A stretch of 64,000 nt of DNA from Pseudonocardia sp. SCN 73-27 (GTDB lineage: Bacteria > Actinomycetota > Actinomycetes > Mycobacteriales > Pseudonocardiaceae), in NCBI GenBank assembly GCA_001725415.1, contig MEGH01000031.1:1-64000 (forward strand). The letters are read 5' to 3'. Below, piece by piece: positions 17,743-26,424 of this stretch (the first letter of the stretch is position 1; every line of letters starts with the position of its first letter). The notes under the pieces were generated by a model. It was given only the letters and a program-made list of their open reading frames with translations, did not search any database and was not told the DNA's origin. Both the position numbers and the translations under genes were made by a program.

Positions 17743-19523
17743 GCCACCTCCTCGGTGAGCGCATCGCCCAGGTACGCCGCGACGACGTCGGGATGGCGCA
17801 GGAGCTCGTCCATCGGCCCGTCGAAGATCGTCGTGCCGTGGTCGAGCACCATGCCGCGGGTCGCGAGCGCGGAGACGAACGAGATGTCGTGCTCCACGAT
17901 CACCATGGTGGTCGGGGTGTCGGCGACCCGGCGCAGGATCGTCGCAAGCTCGTCGCGCTCCGGGCTGGACAGCCCGGAGGCCGGCTCGTCGAGCAGCAGC
18001 AACCGGGGCCGACGGGCCATCGCCCTGGCCATCTCGACGCGCCGCTGCACGCCGATCGGCAGCCCGCCCACCGGCTCGTCGAGCAGGTCGAGCAGGCCGA
18101 AGAGGGCGCAGGCCGCCAGCGCGTCGTCGCGGCCGCGGGCGTCGCTGCCGGGCCGCCACGCCGAGCCCAGCCCGGACCGGTTGGCCGCCCCGGTGCCGAC
18201 CAGGACGTTGTCGAGCACGGTCAGCCCGGTGAACAGGCGCACGTTCTGGAAGGTCCGGGTGACGCCCTCGCGCGCCATCCGGGTGCCTGACCAGCCGGTG
18301 ACGTCCCGGCCGGCGAGGGTGATCGATCCCGCGGTCGGCGGCAACGCCCCGGAGATGAGGTTGAACAGCGTCGTCTTGCCCGCGCCGTTGGGCCCGAGCA
18401 GGGCGTAGGTCTCCCCGGCCGGCACGGTCAGCGACACGCCGGCGACGGCGAGCAGCCCGCCGAACCGGCGTTCCACCCCGTCGAGCTCCAGTAGCGGACC
18501 CCCCTCCGGCGACGGGACCACCGCGGGCGGAGCGATCGGCGCCGTCACCGCCGGCGGGGCGGCCTGTTCGCGCCGCCGGCGCCGGGCCCGCTGGAACAGC
18601 CCGGCCAGGCCGCCCGGCAGGAACACCAGGACCACGACGAACGCGATCCCCTTGACCGCAAGCCCCCAGTCCCCGACCCGGTTGAGGAAGTCCGACGCAA
18701 CCTCCACGAGCGGGGCACCGAGCACCACGCCCCACACCCTGCCCACCCCGCCGATGTAGAGCATGAGCAGGATGTCGAGCAGCAGCGAGACCGGGAAGAC
18801 ATCGGGCGAGGCGTAGTGCAGCTCGTGCGCGAGCAGGCTCCCGGAGACCGACGCGGGGATGCTGCTGAAGACGAACGCCTCGATCTTGCGCCGAGAGATC
18901 CGCACGCCGCTGGCCGCGGCGGCGACCTCGTCGTCGCGGATCGCGGCGAGCTCACGGCCGACGTCGGAACGCAGGTAGCGGATCGCGAGCACGCCGAGCA
19001 CGAGCAGCAGCGCGGCGACGAGCAGCAGCTTCTGCTCCGGGTCGTCGAACACGAGGTCGCCGACCCGGAAGCTCGGCACCCCGCTGAGCCCGGACGTCCC
19101 GCCCAGGACGTCCAGGTTCTGCGCGATCGTCGCCCCGGCGAACAGCAGGAACAGGGTGACCAGGCCGAGCCCCAGCCCACTGAGCCGCAGGGTGACCAGG
19201 CTGACGACGCCCGCGGTCGCGATGGTGATGCCCACGCCGAACAGGACCCCGATCAGCGGCGACCAGGCGGGCCCGCCCCACGGGTCGTCGGCGCTGGTGA
19301 CCAGGGCCGTGGTCAGGGCGCCGACCAGCATGAACGCCGGCGCGGAGAAGACGAGCAGGCCGGCGCCGCCGATGCAGACGTCGAGGCCGATCCCGGTCAG
19401 CGCCAGGATCCCGCCGACGAGCAGCAGGGTGCTGTGGAAGTCGCCGCCCATCAGCAGGCCGAGCACGGGGTAGGCGGCGACGACGACGAGCAGCGGCAGG
19501 TACCGCGTCCGCAGCGCGCTCAT
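17739..19523 (-). CDS. Fused LivM permease and LivG ATPase
   Basis: The single 594-aa reading frame joins an eight-to-nine-segment LivM permease (about 1-335, ending LVFLPGGLAGLFQRARRRRR) through a Pro/Ala linker to a LivG ATPase. The ATPase has Walker A GPNGAGKTT, the LivG-specific TRTFQNVRLFTGLTVLDNV, a variant signature GGLPIGVQRR and Walker B LLLLDEPASGLSSPE. LivM/LivG fusions occur in actinobacteria and proteobacteria. ATG 19523 overlaps the livH stop. Confidence 0.9.
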   Translation of the reverse strand: MSALRTRYLPLLVVVAAYPVLGLLMGGDFHSTLLLVGGILALTGIGLDVCIGGAGLLVFSAPAFMLVGALTTALVTSADDPWGGPAWSPLIGVLFGVGITIATAGVVSLVTLRLSGLGLGLVTLFLLFAGATIAQNLDVLGGTSGLSGVPSFRVGDLVFDDPEQKLLLVAALLLVLGVLAIRYLRSDVGRELAAIRDDEVAAAASGVRISRRKIEAFVFSSIPASVSGSLLAHELHYASPDVFPVSLLLDILLMLYIGGVGRVWGVVLGAPLVEVASDFLNRVGDWGLAVKGIAFVVVLVFLPGGLAGLFQRARRRRREQAAPPAVTAPIAPPAVVPSPEGGPLLELDGVERRFGGLLAVAGVSLTVPAGETYALLGPNGAGKTTLFNLISGALPPTAGSITLAGRDVTGWSGTRMAREGVTRTFQNVRLFTGLTVLDNVLVGTGAANRSGLGSAWRPGSDARGRDDALAACALFGLLDLLDEPVGGLPIGVQRRVEMARAMARRPRLLLLDEPASGLSSPERDELATILRRVADTPTTMVIVEHDISFVSALATRGMVLDHGTTIFDGPMDELLRHPDVVAAYLGDALTEEVA

Positions 19524-20389
19524 ACGGTCTGCCGGCCGAGGAGCTGCGGCCAGCACAGCAGCGCGACGGCGAGCACGGCCGAGACGATCACGATCTGGTA
19601 GGCCGACGACAGGTATCCGGTCGCGAACGCCCCGATGCATCCGATCACCACTCCTCCGCCCAGCGCAGCGAGCGGCGATCGCATCCCGACAATCGCGGCC
19701 GCGGCCAGGCCTTGCATTCCGAACCCGAAGCCGGTCTGGTAGCTGAACGAGATGACCGGGATCAGCAGCACCCCGGACAGCCCGCCGAGCGCGCCCGCAC
19801 CGGCGAAGGCGAGCGCGGTCATCCGCCGGACGGTGATCCCGAGCGACACGGCGCCGGTCGGGTTCTCGGCGCACGCCGTCATCGCCCGGCCGGGCAACGT
19901 CATCCTGAAGAACCAGGTCAGGGCCAGTGCGACGACGACGGTCGTGCCGATGACGAGCAGGCTCTGCCAGGTCAGCGAGGCCCCCAGGACCGTGATCGGC
20001 TCCGCGGTCAGGAAGGGCTGCTCGGACTGGACGTCGGCGCCGCCGACGAGGTAGCCGATGCCCTGGCTGACCACCGACAGCGCGAGGGTGACGAAGATGA
20101 TCGTCATCCCGCTCGCGCCGCGCCGCCGGGCCGGCCGGATGGCCAGCTCGGCGAACGCGACCGAGAGCGCCGCCGTGAACGCCACCGCCAGTAGCGCGGC
20201 GACGGGCAGCGGCAGCCCCCAGACGACCTGCAGCCAGACGGTCAGCAGCGCGCCGAGCGTGATCGCGTCACCCTGCGCGAGGTTGACCACTCCCGACACC
20301 CGGAACACCAGGACGATCGCCAGGGCGGCGAGCCCGTAGACCGACCCGTTGACCAGCCCGCTGAACAGGTACTGCACTGCAGCCGACAT
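19520..20389 (-). CDS. livH: LivH-type permease
   Basis: The 289-aa integral membrane protein has about eight hydrophobic segments and the LivH signature NGSVYGLAALAIVLVFRVSGVVNLAQGD. It forms the translocation pore with the LivM domain. ATG 20389 has GGGGGAG upstream; GTG 20401 is a possible longer start. It lies 30 bp after livK. Confidence 0.92.
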   Translation of the reverse strand: MSAAVQYLFSGLVNGSVYGLAALAIVLVFRVSGVVNLAQGDAITLGALLTVWLQVVWGLPLPVAALLAVAFTAALSVAFAELAIRPARRRGASGMTIIFVTLALSVVSQGIGYLVGGADVQSEQPFLTAEPITVLGASLTWQSLLVIGTTVVVALALTWFFRMTLPGRAMTACAENPTGAVSLGITVRRMTALAFAGAGALGGLSGVLLIPVISFSYQTGFGFGMQGLAAAAIVGMRSPLAALGGGVVIGCIGAFATGYLSSAYQIVIVSAVLAVALLCWPQLLGRQTV

Positions 20390-20419
20390 GGGCTCCCCCA
20401 CTCGTTCTCGTCTGCGGGA

Positions 20420-21622
20420 TCAGGGCGAGCCCTGGCCGCCGCCGAGGTACTTCCAACCGGACGCGTCGTGCGTCGCCACGATGTAGGGGTTGGTCGACCC
20501 GTCGTGGTCGGTCGGGGTGCGCGTCCAGACGCCGAGGGGGTTGGTCATCTCGGTGCGCTCGAGCGCGTCGCGCAGGGCGGCGGCGTCGGTCGAGCCGGCG
20601 GCCGTGATCGCGTCGCGGTAGGCCATGACCCCGTTCCAGGCGAGCACGGCGATGCTGCCCGGGTCGAAGTTCGGGTCGGCGCGCTTCATCAGCTCGACGT
20701 ACTCCGTGGCCGCCTTCTTGCTGGGGTGGTCGGCCGGAAGCGTGGAGGAGACGGTGGTCGGGAAGCCGATGAACAGGCTCCGCTCGGTGAACGACTCGGG
20801 GCCGGCGAGCTTGATGAACGCCTCGTTGGCCTGGCTGCCGATCTGCACGATCTGGGCGTCGACGTTGAGTGCCTTCCACGCCCGCTGCGCGGTCGCCGCG
20901 TCCGCGGTGGCGCCTGCGACGATGATCGCCTGCGGGCCGGTGGCGGCGATCTTGGCCACGTTCGCGGTGATGTCGGCCTGCCCGGGCTGGAACTGCTCGG
21001 TGCCGGTGAGCGTCAGCGACGGGATGTTCTTGATCGCGGCGACCACACCATCGAAGACGTCGCCCTTGGGGCCGATGATCGCGACCTTGGTCAGCCCGGT
21101 GCCCTTCCAGTAGGCCGCGAGCGGCGCGAAACCCTTGGCCGTGCTGGCCGCGGACGCGAAGCTGTAGTCGAGGTACTGGGCGGGCAGCGCCTGCAGGAAG
21201 CTCGCCGATCCGGAGACCATCGGGACCTTGCGCTCGTGCGCGATCGGCGCGACGGCGAGGGCGAGCGCGGTCGCCTCCGGCCCGACGAGGCCGACGACCT
21301 TGTCGTTCTGGATCAGCTTGGTGGCGGCCGCGGCGGCGCCCTGCGGCGTCGACTTCGCGTCCTCGACGATCAGGTTGATCTTCTTGCCCTGCACCCCGCC
21401 GGAGGCGTTGATCTGCTCGGTGGCGGCCTTGGCGCCCTGCACCTCGGGCAGCCCGATGCTCGAGAACGGTCCCGTCTGGGACAGCACGACGCCGAGGTTG
21501 ATCGTGTCGCCGCCCGCGGCGGTCCCGCCGCCGCTGGACCCGCCGCCCGAGGCCGAGCATCCGGTGAGGGCCAGTGTCGCCGCGGCCACGGCAGCAAGCG
21601 GCAGCAGGACGAACCGTTTCAT
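20420..21622 (-). CDS. livK: LivK-type substrate-binding lipoprotein
   Basis: The 400-aa protein starts with a lipoprotein signal (MKRFVLLPLAAVAAATLALTGC, lipobox LTGC) and a Gly/Ser linker, then a Peripla_BP_6 domain: INLGVVLSQTGPFSSIGLPEVQGAKAATEQIN and later GPEATALALAVAPIAHERKVPMVSG. It captures the substrate outside the membrane for the Liv permeases. GGAG precedes ATG 21622. It is transcribed divergently from the RutA-like monooxygenase gene, with an AT-rich control region between. Confidence 0.9.
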   Translation of the reverse strand: MKRFVLLPLAAVAAATLALTGCSASGGGSSGGGTAAGGDTINLGVVLSQTGPFSSIGLPEVQGAKAATEQINASGGVQGKKINLIVEDAKSTPQGAAAAATKLIQNDKVVGLVGPEATALALAVAPIAHERKVPMVSGSASFLQALPAQYLDYSFASAASTAKGFAPLAAYWKGTGLTKVAIIGPKGDVFDGVVAAIKNIPSLTLTGTEQFQPGQADITANVAKIAATGPQAIIVAGATADAATAQRAWKALNVDAQIVQIGSQANEAFIKLAGPESFTERSLFIGFPTTVSSTLPADHPSKKAATEYVELMKRADPNFDPGSIAVLAWNGVMAYRDAITAAGSTDAAALRDALERTEMTNPLGVWTRTPTDHDGSTNPYIVATHDASGWKYLGGGQGSP

Positions 21623-21679
21623 GTCATCTCCGTTGATCGACCGGTCGGGCACGGCGCGACGGCGTGAGGCGGCGATCGT

Positions 21680-21764
21680 ATTTGAATGCAGACGATACAG
21701 TCAAGATTGAATGTAAAATTTCGACCATTGCCGCGCCCGGGGACGCTCGGTGACGAAACGTCAC
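21680..21764. promoter_or_regulatory. Divergent control region with palindrome
   Basis: The AT-rich region between livK and the RutA-like gene contrasts with its high-GC surroundings. It holds GTATTTGAATGCA with a matching ATAC arm, the sequence ATGTAAAAT (21711-21719, repeated near 50.3 kb) and a perfect palindrome GTGACG-AAA-CGTCAC (21750-21764). The palindrome is a candidate operator; the bound regulator is unknown. Confidence 0.5.
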
Positions 21765-21855
21765 TCCATGCATTCACTCTTGCACATTAAATCACATGCA
21801 ACTTAGCATTCCAGAGCCCGGGCCGCCAGGTCCTCCCACGTAGAGCGGGGCTGAG

Positions 21856-23007
21856 ATGCACGTGCACGCCGATGACACCGCCGTCATGGATGACACCGCC
21901 GTCGCGGACGACACCGCCGCCACCTCGCCGATGCGCAACGACAACCCGATGAAGCTGGGGGTCTTCTGCTTCAACGCGAGCGGCGGCACGTCGTTCACCA
22001 CGGTCGAGGAGGGCCGTATCGAGCCCAGCTGGGCCCAGACGGTCCGGATCGCCCGGGCCGCAGACGAGGCCGGATGGGAGTTCCTGCTCCCGCTGGCCCG
22101 GTGGCGGGGCTTCGGCGGGGCCACCGACCACAACGGGGCCTCCTTCGAGGTCTTCACCTGGGCGAGCGCCGTCTCCGCCGTCACCGAGCGGATCCAGGTG
22201 TTCGCGACCGCTCAGGTCCCGCTGACCCATCCGATCGTCGCCGCCAAGCAGGCCGCGACGATCGACCACGTCGGCGGTGGCCGGTTCGGGCTCAACGTCG
22301 TCGTTGGCTGGAACGCCGAGGAGCTCGGCATGTTCGGCATCGACCAGCGCCCGCACACGGAGCGCTACGCCTACGCCGCCGAGTGGCTGGAGCTCATCGA
22401 CCGGCTCTGGGCGGGCGGCCCGGTCGACCACGAGGGCCACTACTTCACCGTCCGGGGAGCCGATCTGCGGCCGCGCCCGGTCCAGCAGCGCCCGGTGATC
22501 ATCAACGCCGGGTCGTCGGTCGACGGGATGAACTTCATCGCACGCCATTGCGACTTCGGCTTCCAGGCCTACCCGGACCTCCCCCGGATCGCGGAGATGA
22601 ACGCCGAGCTGCAGACCCGGGCCCGGGCGCACGGCCGCGAGGTCGGCGTGGTGAACACCGCCTACGTCGTGTGCGCCGACACCGAGCGGGAGGCCCGCCG
22701 CATCCACGACCACTACGTCGACGACCTCGGCGACTGGGAGGCCGCCACCCGGCTTCGCGACCAGCTCGTCGGGCGCAGCCGGTCGCATCCGGAGGAGATG
22801 ATGCGCTCGCTGACCCGCGCGCTCGTCGCGGGCTGGGGCGCGACGCCGCTGGTCGGCACGCCCGAGCAGATCACCGGCAAGCTCGTCGAGCTGCACCGCA
22901 TCGGCACCGGCGGGGTGGCACTGAGCTGGGTCGACTTCGAGGACGGGATCGGGCGGTTCAACGCGCAGGTGCTGCCGCTGATGCGCGAGGCGGGCCTGCG
23001 GCGCTGA
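21856..23007 (+). CDS. RutA-like flavin-dependent (LLM) monooxygenase
   Basis: The 383-aa luciferase-like protein uses FMNH2 and oxygen. The core begins at MKLGVFCFNASGG and carries the features LARWRGFGGAT, FEVFTWASAVSAVTERIQVFATAQVPLTHPIVAAKQAATID, GGGRFGLNVVVGWNAEE and INAGSSVDGMNF, closest in my reading to the RutA uracil-opening branch. The first 25 residues come from three 18-bp near-repeats (21871-21924) encoding DDTAVM/DDTAVA/DDTAAT, so the true start may be ATG 21931 or 21949. The substrate need not be uracil. Confidence 0.75.
   Translation: MHVHADDTAVMDDTAVADDTAATSPMRNDNPMKLGVFCFNASGGTSFTTVEEGRIEPSWAQTVRIARAADEAGWEFLLPLARWRGFGGATDHNGASFEVFTWASAVSAVTERIQVFATAQVPLTHPIVAAKQAATIDHVGGGRFGLNVVVGWNAEELGMFGIDQRPHTERYAYAAEWLELIDRLWAGGPVDHEGHYFTVRGADLRPRPVQQRPVIINAGSSVDGMNFIARHCDFGFQAYPDLPRIAEMNAELQTRARAHGREVGVVNTAYVVCADTEREARRIHDHYVDDLGDWEAATRLRDQLVGRSRSHPEEMMRSLTRALVAGWGATPLVGTPEQITGKLVELHRIGTGGVALSWVDFEDGIGRFNAQVLPLMREAGLRR
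21871..21924 (+). repeat. Three 18-bp tandem repeats
   Basis: Three in-frame near-copies of an 18-bp unit beginning GATGACACCGCCGTC lie at the 5' end of the RutA-like gene and encode Asp-Asp-Thr-Ala units. They precede the conserved fold and may be an expansion within the leader. Confidence 0.7.
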
Positions 23008-23019
23008 CGCCAGTTCAGA

Positions 23020-23970
23020 CATCCCATGGTGTTGGGGTGTCGAGCGGCAGCGGTGTCGCGGTGGGCCCAGGCGGTGGTCTCGTCGTCCAGCTGGTCGTGG
23101 GGCCACGGGCCCGACCCCGGCTCGCGGAAGATCATCCGCACCTCCGAGGGCTGGCTGTAGAGGCCGATCTTGTCCCCGCCCGCCCTGAACACGCAGCCGG
23201 TCACGTGCGCGGCCGCATCGGAGGCCAGGTAGACCGATCGGCGCGACCAGCGCCGGATCGGCCCGGCCCTCCTTGACGGCCAGCCGCCACTCGCTCATCA
23301 GGCCCTGCGCGCGGTAGCGGGCGTCGCGCTCGCCGACGTCGGCCGTCATCCGGGTGGCCGCGAACGGCGCCACCGCGTTGACCGTGACGCCGTCCTGGCG
23401 CAGCGCCCAGGCCAGGTCGTAGGTCAGGCTCACGACCCCGCCCTTCGACGCCGCGTGGTGCGCGTCGCCGATGGGCGCCACCCACTGGTTCGACGCCGTA
23501 GTGATGATCCGTCCGCCCGCGCCCTACCCGCGGAACACCGGGACGGCGTGCCGGCAGAGCGCGAACATGCCCTTGAGGTTCACCGCCACGACGGCGTCGA
23601 AGTCCTCCTCGGCGACGTCCTCGATCAGCTGGTGGCGGACGATGCCGGCGTTGGTGACCACCACGTCGAGCCGGCCGAACGCCTCCAGGGCGGTCCCGAC
23701 CACGCGTGCGGCCCCGGCCCAGTCGGCGACCGACTCGGTGCTGGCGACGGCCCGGCCACCGGCCGCGACGATCTCGGGGACGACCGCCGCGGCGCAGTCG
23801 CCGTCGGCTTGGCTGGCGCCGTCGCGGCCGGCAGGGAGGTCGTTGACGACGGCGGCGCCAGCCGCGGCCAGCGCCTCCGCACGCCCGATCCCCCGGCCCC
23901 CGCCGGTGACGATCGCGACCCGGCCGGCCAGCGTCGGGGTCACGGGCTCGGCGGTCGGTGTGTCTGTCAT
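23020..23970 (-). pseudogene. Short-chain dehydrogenase, broken
   Basis: An SDR reading is clear: GRVAIVTGGGRGIGRAEALA (cofactor motif), VVVTNAGIVR, ASKGGVVSLTYDLAWALRQDGVTVNAVAPF and a C-terminal IGLYSQPSEVRMIFREPGSGPWP. It has an in-frame TAG (23524-23526) right after AVPVFRG and a frameshift near 23231 before YLASDAAAHVTGC. No native stop is seen before the convergent gene. It follows the ALDH gene, so the operon once had an SDR at its end. Confidence 0.75.
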
Positions 23971-24040
23971 CGGGTCCCTCCGGGTGCTCGGCCGGCGGCG
24001 ACGTCGCCGTCGGCGGTGATCGGCCGGCCTGCGGCGGGCG

Positions 24041-25456
24041 TCAGGCCGGACCGAACAGGTGCAGGGCCTTGGTCCGGGTGTAGCGGGTGAGGTCGCCCAG
24101 CCCGCCCCCGGGGAAGTCGCCGATCCCGCTCTGTTTGAACGGGGTCGGCGAGAACCCGCGACAGGCCCGGACCGGGCTGTTCACGTAGACCATCGCCGCC
24201 TGGATGTCGCGGGCCAGCACCTGCGCCGACGCGAGACTCGCGGTGTAGATCGAGGCGCTGAGCCCGTAGCGGACGCCGTTGGCGACGCGCACCGCCTCCT
24301 GCTCGTCCTCCCAGGTCAGGACGGACAGCACCGGGCCGAAGATTTCTTCCTGCTCGACGGGCGAGCCGGGCTCGACGCCGTCGAGCAGGGTGGGTTCGAG
24401 GTAGGCACCGCACTCGAAGGCGGTGCCGGCGAAGCTGCCGCCGCCGGTGACGACCCGCGCGCCGGCGGCGACACCCTCGGCGATCCGGTCGAGCACCGAG
24501 CGGCGGTGTCGCTGCGAGACCAGCGGGCCGAGCTCGCAGTCGGGGTCCAGCGGCCTGCCGGGTCGCATCGCGGCGAACCGGCCCGCGACGGCGTCGACGA
24601 ACGCGTCGTGCACGCTCGCGTGCACGAGCACGCGGCTGGTCGAGGTGCAGGACTGACCCAGGCAGCGGGCCAGGTTCAGCCCGGTGACGGCGGCGTCTGC
24701 GGCGGCCGCGACGTCGGCGTCGGCGCAGACGACGATCGGGTTCTTGCCGCCGAGCTCCAGCAGCACGGGACGGACGGCCGTCTCGGCGCTGGCCCGCAGC
24801 ACGCGCAGCCCGGCGGCGACGCTGCCGGTCAGCGCCACGAGATCGACGCCCTCGTGCCGGACGAGTGCCTCCCCCGTGACCGGCCCGTCGCCTGTCGCGA
24901 CCGTCAGCACGCCGGGTCCGAAGCACTCGTCGGCGAGCTCGCCGAGCAGCAGGCTGCTCAGCGGGGCCTGGTCGGGCGGCTTGAGCACCGCGGTGTTGCC
25001 CATCGCGATCGCCGCGACGGCCTGCAGCGCGAACAGCGCCGGATGGTTGTACGGCGTGATCACCGCGACCACGCCGTACGGTTCGCGGTGGGTGACGTGG
25101 ATGTCGCCGGGCAGGCTCGCCGGCGCGCTGTCGCCGAGGACGAGGAAGGCGTCGTGCGCGATGCGCCGCGTCCGCGCCGCCGCCTCGCGCAGCTCGGCCC
25201 GCATCCCGCTGATCGGCATCCCGGTGCAGCGGGTGTCGAGAACGGCCAGCCGCTCGGCGTTCGCCTCGATCATCGCCGCGAACCGCTCGACGGCGGCGGC
25301 GCGCGCCGGGGTGCCGCGGTGCCACCACGCCGGGAAGGCGGCGCGGGCGGCGTCGACCGCGGCGGCCACCTCGGCCGGGCCGGCGACGGGCACCGTCGCG
25401 ATCTCCTCGCCCGTCGCCGGGTCGACGACGGATATCGGGGGCGATGTGCTGGTCAC
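24041..25456 (-). CDS. NAD(P)-dependent aldehyde dehydrogenase
   Basis: The 471-aa ALDH oxidises an aldehyde to an acid. The glutamate general base is in LLELGGKNP, the catalytic cysteine in LGQSCTSTSRVLVH and the C-terminal motif is EEIFGPVLSVLTWEDEQEA. Its length is normal. GTG 25456 overlaps the epimerase stop (GTGA), so it is part of the ring-cleavage operon and probably oxidises a pathway semialdehyde; the substrate is not determined by sequence. Confidence 0.9.
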   Translation of the reverse strand: MTSTSPPISVVDPATGEEIATVPVAGPAEVAAAVDAARAAFPAWWHRGTPARAAAVERFAAMIEANAERLAVLDTRCTGMPISGMRAELREAAARTRRIAHDAFLVLGDSAPASLPGDIHVTHREPYGVVAVITPYNHPALFALQAVAAIAMGNTAVLKPPDQAPLSSLLLGELADECFGPGVLTVATGDGPVTGEALVRHEGVDLVALTGSVAAGLRVLRASAETAVRPVLLELGGKNPIVVCADADVAAAADAAVTGLNLARCLGQSCTSTSRVLVHASVHDAFVDAVAGRFAAMRPGRPLDPDCELGPLVSQRHRRSVLDRIAEGVAAGARVVTGGGSFAGTAFECGAYLEPTLLDGVEPGSPVEQEEIFGPVLSVLTWEDEQEAVRVANGVRYGLSASIYTASLASAQVLARDIQAAMVYVNSPVRACRGFSPTPFKQSGIGDFPGGGLGDLTRYTRTKALHLFGPA

Positions 25457-26424
25457 CGCAGCTCCTCACACAGGTGGGCGACGTAGGCGCGGACGCCCTC
25501 GGCGAGCGGGTGGCGCGGTGCCCAGCCGAACTCGGTGCGGATCCGCTCGGTGCTCATCCACGGGTTGGGCCGGCGCGCCACGGCGTCCGGTCGCGACCGT
25601 AGCCGTCCGGTGAAGCCCGGCACGGCCTCCTCGACCGCCCGCGTGACCTCGCCGTGGGTCACGGCCCGGCCGGCGCCGATGTTGTAGACCGGGCGCGCGG
25701 GATGCGGTGCCAGGTGGACGGTCGCGATGCCGTCGGCGATGTCCGCGGCGTAGGACAGGTCGTAGCCGGCCTCGGCGACCGGGATCCCGCCGCGCTCGCG
25801 CGCGTAGTCGGGCTCCTCACCGAGCACTGCCGCCCGGGCCAGCCTGCTGATGAGGCTGAGGTAGGTGCCGTAGCCGGGCCCGTACACCCCGCCGAGCCGG
25901 ACGGTCAGCAGCTCGGTGCCGTAGGCGCGGGCCAACATGCCCGAGACGATCTCCAGCAGCTTCTTCGCCCACGCCTGGGTGAGGAAGTTGTCCGCGCTCT
26001 CCTGCAGGACGACGCGGGCGTCCTCGGTGTAGGGGATCTCCTCGGGCGGCAGGCACCAGTAGACGTCGGTCGAGCTGGTCACGGTCAGCCGCGGCACCCC
26101 GCAGGCGCGCACGCCCTCGAGGACGGCGGTGAGCATCGCGGTCCGTTCCCGCACGTCGGTGGCCGGGTCGAGCTCCTTGGGCGCGTGCCCGGACAGGTCG
26201 ACGACGCTGTCGGGCCGCTCCTCGGCGAACAGCCGCTCGACGGCGGCGGCGTCGGTCAGCTCCACCTGCGCGATCCGCACCGCGCCGTCGGCCACCCCCG
26301 GTGCGAGGACACGCGGCACCGGCCCCGTCCCGCGCCGGGTGGCGACGACCTCGTGCCCGCGCGCGGCGAGCGCCATCGCGGTGTGCGCGCCGACGAAGCC
26401 CGTCCCGCCCAGCACGACGATCAC
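25453..26424 (-). CDS. NAD-dependent epimerase/dehydratase family protein
   Basis: The 323-aa extended-SDR protein opens with VIVVLGGTGFVGAHTAMALA (dinucleotide motif GGTGFVG) and carries SSTDVYWC and a downstream AKKLLEIV segment in place of the usual YxxxK. GTG 26424 overlaps the stop of the second epimerase gene. Location in a catabolic operon rather than a sugar cluster suggests it acts on a hydroxy or oxo acid intermediate; this is inference. Confidence 0.75.
   Translation of the reverse strand: MIVVLGGTGFVGAHTAMALAARGHEVVATRRGTGPVPRVLAPGVADGAVRIAQVELTDAAAVERLFAEERPDSVVDLSGHAPKELDPATDVRERTAMLTAVLEGVRACGVPRLTVTSSTDVYWCLPPEEIPYTEDARVVLQESADNFLTQAWAKKLLEIVSGMLARAYGTELLTVRLGGVYGPGYGTYLSLISRLARAAVLGEEPDYARERGGIPVAEAGYDLSYAADIADGIATVHLAPHPARPVYNIGAGRAVTHGEVTRAVEEAVPGFTGRLRSRPDAVARRPNPWMSTERIRTEFGWAPRHPLAEGVRAYVAHLCEELR

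Noticed and set aside
15934-18408. 824-codon open frame on the + strand
   Set aside because: It runs antisense to the cox and livF/livG genes, whose motifs are clear. Its Arg/Pro/Ser-rich content is the usual shadow of GC-rich codons on the other strand.
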